DNA from: Brachybacterium sp. YJGR34
GTDB lineage: Bacteria > Actinomycetota > Actinomycetes > Actinomycetales > Dermabacteraceae
Reading direction: 5' to 3'
Length of the DNA stretch: 64,000 bases
NCBI RefSeq assembly: GCF_003347015.1
Contig: NZ_PNFB01000001.1
Span: forward strand, 368,632-432,631
Notes under the pieces: generated by a model
Databases searched by the model: none
What the model was told of the DNA's origin: nothing
Seen by the model: only the letters and a program-made list of their open reading frames with translations
In this document: positions 1 to 8,090 of the stretch, one piece after another
Numbering within the stretch: position 1 is the first letter of the stretch
Layout: each line of letters opens with the position of its first letter
Position numbers and translations under genes: made by a program

Positions 1-85
1 ACGGCGTCACCCCGCGCTGAGCGGCGGGTCTACCCTGGAGAGGTGGCCTCCGCCCCGGTGAGGCCGTCCCAGCAGGAGCATCCCC

Positions 86-973
86 ATGACCAGCACCCAG
101 CCCGCCCCGGTCCTCGTCCTCGTCCCCGGCGCGGCCGGCGCCCCCGCCGACGGCGGGCCCCGCTTCCACCTCGCGGACGCCGACGCCCCGCAGCTCTCGG
201 TCATCGACCTGGTCGTCACCCGCGGCGACGGGGTCTTCGAGACGATCGGCGCCTTCGACGGCACGGCGGTGAACGTCGGCCCCCACCTCGAGCGGCTCGC
301 CCGCAGCGCCGCCCAGCTCGAGCTGCCGGCGCCCGAACAGGCCACGATCGCCGAGGCGGTCGAGGCCGCCATCACGGCCCATGAGGCCGTCGCCGAGCTC
401 AGCGTGCGGGTGATGTACACCCGCGGCCTCGAGGGCGGCTCCGCTCCCACCTGCTGGATCCATGCCCGCGTCTCCGACGACTGGTCCGCGCACCGGGAGG
501 GGATCCGGGTCGCCGCCCTGGACCGCGGCCTGCCCACCACCGCGGCGCAGACCAGCCCGTGGCTGCTGCAGGGCGCCAAGACTCTCAGCTACGCGGTGAA
601 CATGGCCGCTGGGCGGGAGGCGAGGCGCCGCGGCGCCGCCGACGTCCTGTTCGTCGCGAGCGACGGCTACGTCCTCGAGGGCCCCACCTCCACCCTGCTG
701 GTGCGGCGCGGCGAGGAGTTCCTCACCACCCCCGTCAGCGCTGGGGTGCTGCCGGGCACCAGCGTGAACACCCTGTTCGCGCGCCTGCAGGCGGAGGGCG
801 TCACCGTCCGGGAGCAGCTGATGACCCCGGCGGAGGTGCAGGGCTCCGACGCCGCCTGGCTGCTGTCCTCGACCCGCCTCGCAGCGCCGATCACGCATCT
901 CGACGACGTCGAGCTGCCGGTGGACAGCGCGCTCACCGACCGCTTCGGTCGGATCCTCGCCGGCCGCGACTGA
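86..973 (+). CDS. pabC: Class IV aminotransferase, probable aminodeoxychorismate lyase
   Basis: A 295-residue fold-type IV PLP enzyme. Aminodeoxychorismate lyase splits 4-amino-4-deoxychorismate into 4-aminobenzoate and pyruvate for folate synthesis; branched-chain and D-amino-acid aminotransferases share the fold. The PLP lysine is K165 in the QGAKTLSYA stretch, and E198 lies in the LEGPTST stretch typical of the family. Length is normal. The start has AGGAG 7 nt upstream. The gene stands alone, ending 65 bp before a convergent regulator. No folate gene is nearby, so the lyase call rests on overall likeness; a transaminase role is the main alternative. Confidence 0.75.
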   Translation: MTSTQPAPVLVLVPGAAGAPADGGPRFHLADADAPQLSVIDLVVTRGDGVFETIGAFDGTAVNVGPHLERLARSAAQLELPAPEQATIAEAVEAAITAHEAVAELSVRVMYTRGLEGGSAPTCWIHARVSDDWSAHREGIRVAALDRGLPTTAAQTSPWLLQGAKTLSYAVNMAAGREARRRGAADVLFVASDGYVLEGPTSTLLVRRGEEFLTTPVSAGVLPGTSVNTLFARLQAEGVTVREQLMTPAEVQGSDAAWLLSSTRLAAPITHLDDVELPVDSALTDRFGRILAGRD

Positions 974-1038
974 GGTCCTCCCGGCGCCCCCCGGCCCGCG
1001 GGCGCGCCGGTGGCCGTCGGCCGCTCGCGGCCGGCGGC

Positions 1039-1995
1039 TCAGGCGCCGGCGAGCACCTCGCGGGCGAGCTCCACGTCGAGCACCGCGGTGTCGATCGCGC
1101 CGCTGCGCAGCACCCCGAGCACGCCGGGGGCCTTCTCCACCCCGGCCGCGACGCCCAGCACCTCCGGGATGCGCAGCAGCTCGGAGAAGGTCACCGCGAG
1201 CACCCGCTGATCCGTCGGCGCCACCAGCGGTGTGCCCTGCGCATCGACGAAGCGCCCGCACACGTCCCCCACAGGGCGCTGGGCCTCGAAGGCCGCCCGC
1301 TCCGCCTCGCTCAGCCGCATCAGGCTCACCACGCGCGGGGAGGAGTGCACGCCCGTCGAGCCGATCCCCACCACCGCGAGCTCGACCTGCGCGGCCGCCG
1401 CCAGCACCTCGCCGATGCTCGACTCCCCGCGCAGGGTCGCCAACGCCGTCGCGGACTCCAGCACCGCCGGGGCGTACAGGGTGCGGGGGCGGGCGCCCAG
1501 GCGCGAGGCGAGCACCCGCAGCACCGATTCGCCGGAGTCGAACTGGTCCAGCGCGCTGTGGCCGCCCACGAGCGGCAGCACCTGCGGGGCGGGCCGCACC
1601 GAGACCGACTCGAGCTCGGCGACCACGCTCTGCACCGTCTGCCCCCAGGACACCCCGATGCTGCTCACCGAGGCGGTGCGGGCCGCGATCACCGCCGCGC
1701 CCTCGCGGGCGACCGCCTCCATGGCGGAGGTGCGCGGGGCGGAGACCACATGCGCCTCGCGCAGGGAGAAGGCGGCCCGCAGCGCCGCCTCCAGCGCGTC
1801 GTCGCGGCGCGGCGGCCCCTCCGGGTCGTGGATGGAGATCTCCACGATGCCCCGGTCCCGCGCCTGGGTGAGGATCCGCGAGACGTTCGAGCGCGACAGC
1901 CCCAGCTCCTGCGCGACCTCCGTCTGCGACCTGCCCTGCTCGTAGTAGAGCCGGGCCGCGCGCACGATGACGGCGGTGTCGCGAGGTGCGGGCAT
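1039..1995 (-). CDS. SorC/DeoR-type sugar-binding transcriptional regulator
   Basis: 318 residues. The first ~50 residues hold a helix-turn-helix (YYEQGRSQTEVAQELGLSR, then SNVSRIL), followed by a sugar-phosphate-binding domain of the SorC family, in which a phosphorylated sugar or sugar acid usually releases DNA binding. The chosen ATG is preceded by AGGAG at good spacing; reading further upstream gives non-homologous sequence. It is divergent from the PTS EIIA gene across a 120-bp gap, so it probably controls the EIIA, NUDIX, dehydratase and aldo/keto reductase genes. The ligand is unknown. Confidence 0.85.
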   Translation of the reverse strand: MPAPRDTAVIVRAARLYYEQGRSQTEVAQELGLSRSNVSRILTQARDRGIVEISIHDPEGPPRRDDALEAALRAAFSLREAHVVSAPRTSAMEAVAREGAAVIAARTASVSSIGVSWGQTVQSVVAELESVSVRPAPQVLPLVGGHSALDQFDSGESVLRVLASRLGARPRTLYAPAVLESATALATLRGESSIGEVLAAAAQVELAVVGIGSTGVHSSPRVVSLMRLSEAERAAFEAQRPVGDVCGRFVDAQGTPLVAPTDQRVLAVTFSELLRIPEVLGVAAGVEKAPGVLGVLRSGAIDTAVLDVELAREVLAGA

Positions 1996-2115
1996 GGGGT
2001 CTCCTGCTCGAGGGATCCGGGCGGTCCCGCGGGACGCGCCGGGACCGATGTGTCCAGCGTACGCAGTGCCGCGGCCGGCAGGTGCCAGAATCGGTGCAGC
2101 GACCAGGGAGGCACC

Positions 2116-2643
2116 ATGAGCACAGATCCGCGACCGTCCGATGCCGGCGAGCGCGCCGCACCGCTGGTGCTGCGCCTGGCCGTGGCCCGTCTGGACGCGG
2201 CCGACGCGGAGGACGTGCTGCGCGCGCTCTCGGGCCGGCTGCTCGCAGCCGGCGTCGTCACCGCCGAGTTCCCGGACGCCCTGCTCGACCGCGAGCGGAG
2301 GTTCCCCACGGGCCTGCCCACACCGATCCCCACCGCGATCCCGCACGCCGAGCCCGGGCACGTGCTCTCCCCGGGGCTCGTGCTCGCGACCCTGCGCCGG
2401 CCCCTGCCCTTCGGCGAGATGGGCGGCAGCGGCGGCACCGTCGGGGTGTCCCTGGTCGCGATGCCGCTGCTGACCGACGCGCGCGAGCATCTGCGCGCCC
2501 TGCGGCGCCTGATGGGTCTGCTGCGCGACGAGGCCGCCGTCGACCACCTGCTCGGGGCCGAGGACGACTCCGCGCTGCGCGAGCGCGCCGCCGCGTTCCT
2601 GGACGCCGCCCCCGCCGAGAGCGCCGAGGAGGCCGGAGCATGA
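2116..2643 (+). CDS. PTS sugar transporter subunit IIA, galactitol-like
   Basis: 175 residues of the fructose/mannitol/galactitol EIIA fold. The FPTGLPTPIP and AIPHAEP stretches match the GatA-type active site, with H77 as the phospho-accepting histidine. No EIIB or EIIC lies in the window, so it either serves a distant permease or acts as a regulatory phosphoprotein. Its stop overlaps the NUDIX start in ATGA, which implies translational coupling. The start has AGGGAGG about 6 nt upstream. It is divergent from the SorC-type regulator. Confidence 0.85.
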   Translation: MSTDPRPSDAGERAAPLVLRLAVARLDAADAEDVLRALSGRLLAAGVVTAEFPDALLDRERRFPTGLPTPIPTAIPHAEPGHVLSPGLVLATLRRPLPFGEMGGSGGTVGVSLVAMPLLTDAREHLRALRRLMGLLRDEAAVDHLLGAEDDSALRERAAAFLDAAPAESAEEAGA

Positions 2644-3107
2644 GAACCCCGCGTCTGGGGGTGAAGGCCCTCATCATCCGCGACCAGCGGGTGCTGATGA
2701 ACCGCTACCTCGACCCGGACGGCCGCGAGGTCTTCGCGCTGCCGGGCGGCGGCCAGGAGCACGGCGAGGACCAGGTCTCCGCCATGATCCGCGAGTGCCG
2801 CGAGGAGATCGGGGCGCGGGTCGAGGTGCACCAGGTGGCCTGCCTGTTCGAGGTCATGATGGAGACCCGGATGGTCGACGGCTCCCCGATCCCGCCCTTC
2901 CACCAGGTCAACGTCGCCTACTGGTGCGGCCTCGCCGAGGGGGAGGAGCCCGGGGAGGGCACCGAGCCGGACCCCGGGCAGGCCGGGACCGCGTGGCTGC
3001 CGCTCGGCCGGCTCGCCGAGCATCGCATCCACCCGCCCGAGCTCGCGCTCTGGCTCGAGGCCGATCCCAGCTCGCGGCCGCTCTCCCTCGGAGTCACCGC
3101 GGGCTGA
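2640..3107 (+). CDS. NUDIX hydrolase
   Basis: 155 residues. NUDIX proteins hydrolyse nucleoside diphosphates linked to another moiety. The Nudix box is visible: GGGQEHGED followed by RECREEIGA (GX5EX7REUXEEXGU), within roughly residues 37-60. The ATG sits in the ATGA overlap with the EIIA stop. Substrate cannot be read from the sequence. The link to a sugar-acid operon could be functional or accidental. Confidence 0.85.
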   Translation: MRTPRLGVKALIIRDQRVLMNRYLDPDGREVFALPGGGQEHGEDQVSAMIRECREEIGARVEVHQVACLFEVMMETRMVDGSPIPPFHQVNVAYWCGLAEGEEPGEGTEPDPGQAGTAWLPLGRLAEHRIHPPELALWLEADPSSRPLSLGVTAG

Positions 3108-3191
3108 ACGCCCGGCCGCGGGTGGTGCCGCAGCACGTAGCATGCACCCGATCCGCAGGTCACAATGCCGTCTCGGGGAATGGAAGCAGCA

Positions 3192-4904
3192 ATGGAGCTC
3201 CGCAGCAGCCAGTGGTACGCGGGCGAGGACCGCAACGGGTACATCCACCGCGCCTGGATGCGCCGCGGCGTGCCCGACGACGCCTTCCGGGGACGGCCCC
3301 AGATCGCGATCGCCAACACCGCCGGCGACCTCACCCCCTGCAACGCCCACCTCACCGGGGTCGCGCAGTTCGTGAAGAACGGGATCCTCGAGGCCGGCGG
3401 CGTCCCGCTCGAGCTGCCCGTGATGTCCCTGGGCGAGACCAATGTGCGCCCCACCGCGATGCTCTGGCGGAACCTGGCGGCGATGGGCGTCGAGGAGATG
3501 CTGCGCGCCAACCCCGTCGACGGCGTGGTGCTGCTGGGCGGCTGCGACAAGACCATCCCCTCCCTGCTGATGGGCGCCGCGAGCGTCGACATCCCCGCCG
3601 TGGTGGTGCCCGGCGGGCCGATGCTGAACGGCAGCTTCCGCGGCGAACGGCTGGGCTGCGGCACAGGGGTGTGGAGGCTCAGCGAGGAGGTGCGCGCCGG
3701 GACCCTCTCCCAGGAGGACTTCACGCGCTCCGAAGCGGCGATGATCCGCAGCGCCGGGCACTGCAACACGATGGGCACCGCCTCCACCATGGCCCTGGTC
3801 GCCGAGGCGCTGGGCACCGTCGTCCCCGGCGTCGCGGGCACCCCCGCGGCCGATGCCCGGCTGAACGAGGCCGCCCAGCTCACCGGTCGTCTGGTGGTCG
3901 ACCTCGTCGCCGCGGGCCGCACCCCGTCCTCGTACCTCACCGCGGGCTCGTTCCACAACGCCATCGTCGCGCTCGCCGCGATCGGCGGCTCCACCAACGC
4001 CGTCGTGCACCTGCTGGCGATCGCCGGCCGCCTGGGCATCGACCTGAGCGTGGAGGACTTCGACCGCATCGGTGCGCAGGTGCCGCTGCTGGTGGACCTC
4101 CAGCCCGCCGGGCGCCACCTCATGGAGGACCTCCACCGCGCCGGCGGCCTGCTCGCCGTGCTGCGCGAGGTCGAGGACCTGCTGGACCCCACCGCGCTCA
4201 CCGTCACCGGCCGTCCGCTCGTGGAGCACCTCGAGCCGGCCCGGATCTGGGACCCGGAGGTCATCACGCCCCGGCGGGCGCCGCTGCAGGAGGACGCCGG
4301 CATCGCGCTGCTGCGCGGCAACCTCGCGCCGGACGGCGCCATCATCAAGCCGGCCGCCGCCTCCCCGGAGCTGCTGCAGCACCGCGGCCGGGCGCTCGTC
4401 TTCGACAGCATCGAGGACTTCCACGCCCGCATCGACGACCCCGCTCTCGAGGTCGACGCCTCCACCGTCCTGATCCTGCGCGGCTGCGGCCCCCGGGGAT
4501 ACCCGGGCATGCCCGAGGTCTCCAACATGCCGCTGCCCCCGAAGCTGCTCGCCCAGGGCGTGCGCGACATGGTCCGCATCTGCGACGGCCGCATGTCCGG
4601 CACCGCCTACGGCACCGTGGTCCTGCACGTCGCCCCCGAGGCCGCCGCCGGCGGGCCCCTGGGGCTGGTGCGCACCGGGGACATGATCGTGCTGGACGTG
4701 CCCGGCCGCCGCCTCGAGGTGGAGCTGGACGCGGAGGAGCTCGCCGCGCGGACGCCGCCGGCCGCGATGACCGAGGCCCTCGCCGCGCCGCGGCGCGGCT
4801 GGGAGCGGCTCTACATCGACCACGTCCAGCAGGCCGATACCGGCGCCGATCTGGACTTCCTCGTCGGCTCCAGCGGCTCCGAGGTGCCGCGGGAATCCCA
4901 CTGA
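3192..4904 (+). CDS. IlvD/Edd family dehydratase, probably of a sugar acid
   Basis: 570 residues from this start. The family dehydrates 2,3-dihydroxy acids or aldonates using an iron-sulfur cluster; the three ligand cysteines are C50 (DLTPCNAH), C118 (GGCDKT) and C191 (GHCNTMGTAST). The neighbouring sugar regulator, EIIA and aldo/keto reductase favour an aldonate such as arabinonate or galactonate over the valine/isoleucine intermediate, and no ilv genes are present. In-frame ATGs at 3165 and 3180 are alternatives. I chose 3192 because GGAAG lies 5 nt upstream and family members begin about here. Confidence 0.88.
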   Translation: MELRSSQWYAGEDRNGYIHRAWMRRGVPDDAFRGRPQIAIANTAGDLTPCNAHLTGVAQFVKNGILEAGGVPLELPVMSLGETNVRPTAMLWRNLAAMGVEEMLRANPVDGVVLLGGCDKTIPSLLMGAASVDIPAVVVPGGPMLNGSFRGERLGCGTGVWRLSEEVRAGTLSQEDFTRSEAAMIRSAGHCNTMGTASTMALVAEALGTVVPGVAGTPAADARLNEAAQLTGRLVVDLVAAGRTPSSYLTAGSFHNAIVALAAIGGSTNAVVHLLAIAGRLGIDLSVEDFDRIGAQVPLLVDLQPAGRHLMEDLHRAGGLLAVLREVEDLLDPTALTVTGRPLVEHLEPARIWDPEVITPRRAPLQEDAGIALLRGNLAPDGAIIKPAAASPELLQHRGRALVFDSIEDFHARIDDPALEVDASTVLILRGCGPRGYPGMPEVSNMPLPPKLLAQGVRDMVRICDGRMSGTAYGTVVLHVAPEAAAGGPLGLVRTGDMIVLDVPGRRLEVELDAEELAARTPPAAMTEALAAPRRGWERLYIDHVQQADTGADLDFLVGSSGSEVPRESH

Positions 4905-4991
4905 GGCGGTCGGGGCGCGCGGCGGGAAGGCGCTAGCCTGGTGGGGTCCGTCCCGTGCGGCGCAGCGTCGCACCCGATCACGAGGAGCATC

Positions 4992-5840
4992 ATGCCCGTC
5001 TCTCCCTCTGTCAGCTTCCACGACGGCCGATCCATCCCGCAGCTCGGCTACGGCGTGTGGCAGGTCGAGAACGCCGTCGCGGCCGACGTCGTCGTCCAGG
5101 CCCTCGAGGCCGGCTACCGCCACGTCGACACCGCCCGCGGGTACAACAACGAGGCCGGCGTGGGCCGGGCCCTCGCCGCCGCCGGGATCGACCGCGACGA
5201 GGTCTTCGTGACCTCCAAGGTCCCCAACCAGGACCAGGGCCGCGAGAAGACCCTCGCCTCCTTCGACGCGACGATGGAGGACCTGGGCCTCGAGGAGCTG
5301 GACCTCTACCTCATCCACTGGCCCGCGCCCTCGAAGGGGCTCGCGGTGGAGACCTGGAAGGCCCTGGTCGAGCTGAAGGAGCAGGGCCGCATCCGCTCCA
5401 TCGGCGTCTCCAACTTCCGCGTCGAGGACCTCGAGAAGCTCGAGACGGAGACCGGCGTGCTGCCCGTGCTCAACCAGATCGAGCTGCACCCCTACTTCAA
5501 CCAGCCCGAGCTGCGGGAGTTCCACGCCTCCAAGAACATCGTCACCGAGTCCTGGTCCCCGCTGGGCCAGGGCGGCGGCGAGCTCACCGATCCGGTCGTC
5601 CAGGCGATCGCCGCGGCGCACGGTGCCTCCACGGCCCAGGTGGTCATCGCCTGGAACCTCGCGCTGGGCAACGTGGTGATCCCCAAGTCCGTCACGCCCG
5701 AGCGGATCGCCTCGAACTTCGCCTCCCTCGAGCTGGAGCTCACCGCGGACGAGATCGCGCAGATCACCGCCCTGCACAAGGGCGAGGAGGGCCGCCAGGG
5801 CGCGAACCCGGACAGCTTCGCGAACCACCAGGGCGCCTGA
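4992..5840 (+). CDS. Aldo/keto reductase
   Basis: 282-residue NADPH-dependent TIM-barrel reductase of the 2,5-diketo-D-gluconate reductase type. The catalytic tetrad is D46, Y51 (VDTARGYNNE), K76 (VTSKV) and H109 (YLIHWP). IPKS and the SNFR-like stretch near the cofactor site are also present. GAGGAG lies 4-5 nt before the ATG. It follows the dehydratase after 87 bp and is closed by a strong hairpin, so it may reduce an aldehyde or keto product of the same sugar route. Substrate is unassigned. Confidence 0.9.
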   Translation: MPVSPSVSFHDGRSIPQLGYGVWQVENAVAADVVVQALEAGYRHVDTARGYNNEAGVGRALAAAGIDRDEVFVTSKVPNQDQGREKTLASFDATMEDLGLEELDLYLIHWPAPSKGLAVETWKALVELKEQGRIRSIGVSNFRVEDLEKLETETGVLPVLNQIELHPYFNQPELREFHASKNIVTESWSPLGQGGGELTDPVVQAIAAAHGASTAQVVIAWNLALGNVVIPKSVTPERIASNFASLELELTADEIAQITALHKGEEGRQGANPDSFANHQGA

Positions 5841-5860
5841 GCTCCCCACGGCACCGACCC

Positions 5861-5902
5861 GACGGGCCCGGCCCCTCCCGCCCGGGAGGAGCCGGGCCCG
5901 TC
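5861..5902 (+). terminator. Hairpin terminator after the aldo/keto reductase
   Basis: GACGGGCCCGGC pairs perfectly with GCCGGGCCCGTC, and the inner CCTCC/GGAGG adds further pairs. No T-run follows, as is common in high-GC actinobacteria. It lies between two plus-strand genes. Confidence 0.75.
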
Positions 5903-5946
5903 GGCGGTCCGTTGACCGCGTGGTAGGGCTGACGTAGCGTCGATCC

Positions 5947-6276
5947 ATGATCAGGATCGGTGCGATCGTCCTGAACGTCTCGGACTCCGCCCGGGCCGCT
6001 GAGTTCTGGGGAGCGGCGCTGGGATACCAGCCTGCCGGGAACCCGGACTTCCTGGTGCCGGCGTCGGGGGAGGCACCACGGGTGCATCTCGACGAGGACG
6101 ACCGCACCCACCTCGACCTCTGGACCGACAGCGCGGCGGAGCAGCGCGCCGAGGTCGACCGGCTCGTCGCCCTCGGGGCCACCCGCGTCGAGTGGGACTA
6201 CCCGGAGGGCGCGGACTTCATCGTCCTCGCCGACCCCGACGGCACCCTGTTCTGCGTGATCGACACGAGCGCGTAG
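5947..6276 (+). CDS. VOC (glyoxalase/bleomycin-resistance fold) protein
   Basis: 109 residues, a single VOC module. It starts IGAIVLNVSDSARAAEFW and ends with the LADPDGTLFCVID strand that is characteristic of the family. Members bind a divalent metal and act as lyases, isomerases or dioxygenases, or sequester antibiotics. No neighbour indicates the substrate. No strong ribosome binding site precedes the ATG. Confidence 0.85.
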   Translation: MIRIGAIVLNVSDSARAAEFWGAALGYQPAGNPDFLVPASGEAPRVHLDEDDRTHLDLWTDSAAEQRAEVDRLVALGATRVEWDYPEGADFIVLADPDGTLFCVIDTSA

Positions 6277-6391
6277 CGACCAGGTGTTCGCCGGCGGCCG
6301 GCGCCCCGGATCAGCAGGCCGTGACGGTCCGTCCCTGTCCCCGCGGCCCCTGGCGTCGTAGGGTCGAGGCAGCGACGTCAGGAGGTTCACC

Positions 6392-6715
6392 ATGAGCGAG
6401 ACCCCGTACGATCCCGAGCTCGACACGGACGAGACCGGCCCCACCGGCCCGGACGGCGTCGAGAGCGCCGACCGGCTCTTCGAGCTCGAGCGCGAGCGCG
6501 ATGCCCTCTCCCGGTCCGAGGACGCCGCGGACTTCCCCCGCGACCTGGGCGAGGAGGACATGGCGGCCGCGGAGCAGGGCAACCGCGACGGGGACGAGAT
6601 GGTCTCCGACGGCGAGGAGCCGGACGAGCTCGCGGAGCTCGCCGAGCGCGAGGTCGACGCCCCGAGCATCGACCTGCTCGGCGAGGGCGAGGAGGACCGC
6701 GAGGGCGAGCAGTAG
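6392..6715 (+). CDS. Small highly acidic protein of unknown function
   Basis: 107 residues, very rich in Asp and Glu, with repeated acidic runs (ELERERD, GEGEEDRE), no membrane segment and no cysteine. It looks largely disordered or helical. AGGAGG lies 6 nt upstream of the ATG, a near-perfect ribosome binding site, which supports real translation at a good level. I do not recognise a family. Similar acidic proteins are common in actinobacteria and have no assigned role. Confidence 0.7.
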   Translation: MSETPYDPELDTDETGPTGPDGVESADRLFELERERDALSRSEDAADFPRDLGEEDMAAAEQGNRDGDEMVSDGEEPDELAELAEREVDAPSIDLLGEGEEDREGEQ

Positions 6716-7057
6716 GCAGCGCGGCGCGTCGGCAGGGGGTTCGCCGTGCACGGCAGGTCCCGCTGTTGTGGCGTTCGCGGAATTGCGTATCCGCAAACTC
6801 GTGAACGCTCGCGCCCCTCTCCCGATGCTGCGGTCGGTGTCGACACGAGAGCGCGGTGCCTGTGCGCCGTGGGGCCGTCCCGCTATGCTCGAGGCGGCGT
6901 GTCCGACGCCGAACCTCGACGGCCCGTCCCCGGCACGGGCCCGCACCCCGAGTGCACCCCCGAGGCAAAGGGACCCGGTCTCCGGTCGCTGCCAGCGCAC
7001 ACCCGCGCCTCGGGTCGTCGCGGCCGGGGAGCCGATGCGAGGCCTGCGGGAGTACGG
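6716..7057 (+). other. 342-bp intergenic region with nested dyads and a -10-like site
   Basis: There is a nested inverted repeat: GCGTTC (6771-6776) pairs with GAACGC (6803-6808), and inside it GCGGA (6777-6781) pairs with TCCGC (6790-6794). Further on, TATGCT at 6884-6889 looks like a -10 element, leaving a ~170-nt leader before the nitrilase-like gene. I see no convincing gene here. Confidence 0.4.
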
Positions 7058-8017
7058 ATGACAGCCGACCGAGCACTCAAGAAGCGCGTGCGCGCCCGCA
7101 TGGCGCGCACGGGCGAGTCCTACACGGCCGCCCTCCGGCACCTCCGCCCCACCCCAGGAGGCACCGTGCCGCACCAGACCACCGCCGAGGCGACCCCGCT
7201 CCTGCGCCTCGCGACTGCCCAGACCACCACCCACCAGGACTCCGCCGATGCCGCGGCGATCCAGCGCTCCGGCGACGAGGTCCGCGCGCTCATGCGCCGG
7301 GCGCAGGAGCTCGGCGCCCACCTCGTCCAGTTCCCCGAGGCGACGCTCTGCTTTCCCGACAAGCGGGCCCTGTCCTCCTCGAGGACCGAGATCGCCGAGG
7401 CGGACTGGAGCCGCTTCGCCTGGGACGCTCTCGACGCCGAGATCGCCACGATCCGGGAGGAGACCCGGCACCTCGGGATGTGGACCGTCCTCGGCGCCCC
7501 GGTCCGGACCGAGGACGGCGGCCGGCCGCGCAACAGCCTGCTGGTCTTCGATCCGCAGGGACGGACCCGTGCCCGCTACGACGAGCGGCGGCTGTCGCGC
7601 TCCAAGGCGGCCTTCCTCTACGAGCGCGGGGACGGCCCGGTGACGATCACCGTGCGCGGCATCGTGCTGGGCCTCGCCACAGGTCTCGAGGTGCTCTTCG
7701 AGGACATCTTCCTGGGCTACGAGGATGCCGGCGCCGATGCCGTCCTGCTCAGCTCCCAGGGACCCGGCGACCCCTCCGAGGCCGACGCCTTCGCCATCTC
7801 CGCCCGCGCCGCCGCCCGTCACCACGGGCTGACCCTCGGCTACAGCGTGCCCACGACCAACGCGCCGTACGCCCCCGCGGGCGTGATCGGCCCGGACGGC
7901 CGCTTCGCGGCGACCTGCCCGGCGGCTCCGGAGCCGGCCGTCGTGGTCCACGAGGTGACGCCGCGACCGGACGGCGCCCCGCGCGACTGGCGCCGGTCGA
8001 TGGTGGGCGCCGACTGA
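7058..8017 (+). CDS. Nitrilase-superfamily protein lacking the catalytic Cys (probable pseudoenzyme)
   Basis: 319 residues. Residues ~45-300 follow the carbon-nitrogen hydrolase fold: E94 in VQFPEATLCFP matches the catalytic Glu. The nucleophile position, normally in a G-x-x-x-C-x-D context, reads GLATGLEV with G209 encoded by GGT. The lysine motif reads YDERRL, so the catalytic Lys also appears to be gone. Residues 1-31 are a basic segment (KKRVRARMARTGESYTAALR) that I regard as an added actinobacterial helical tag. GGGAG lies 6 nt before the ATG. An inactive binding protein is likelier than an amidase; an unseen frame error is the alternative. Confidence 0.8.
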   Translation: MTADRALKKRVRARMARTGESYTAALRHLRPTPGGTVPHQTTAEATPLLRLATAQTTTHQDSADAAAIQRSGDEVRALMRRAQELGAHLVQFPEATLCFPDKRALSSSRTEIAEADWSRFAWDALDAEIATIREETRHLGMWTVLGAPVRTEDGGRPRNSLLVFDPQGRTRARYDERRLSRSKAAFLYERGDGPVTITVRGIVLGLATGLEVLFEDIFLGYEDAGADAVLLSSQGPGDPSEADAFAISARAAARHHGLTLGYSVPTTNAPYAPAGVIGPDGRFAATCPAAPEPAVVVHEVTPRPDGAPRDWRRSMVGAD

Positions 8018-8090
8018 CGGCCCCGGCGCGGGCGGCGGAGAACACCGGACGCCGACGCCCGCGCCCGGCCGGCACGCCTACAGTCGAGCC

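Noticed and set aside
1689..6182. Long minus-strand open frame over the dehydratase and aldo/keto reductase genes
   Set aside because: Same GC effect; the plus strand has clear enzymes with intact active sites.
6885..7061. 58-codon open frame ending in an ATGA overlap with the nitrilase-like gene
   Set aside because: The overlap is attractive, but the ATG lies inside a -10-like element, no ribosome binding site exists, and the product is low-complexity.
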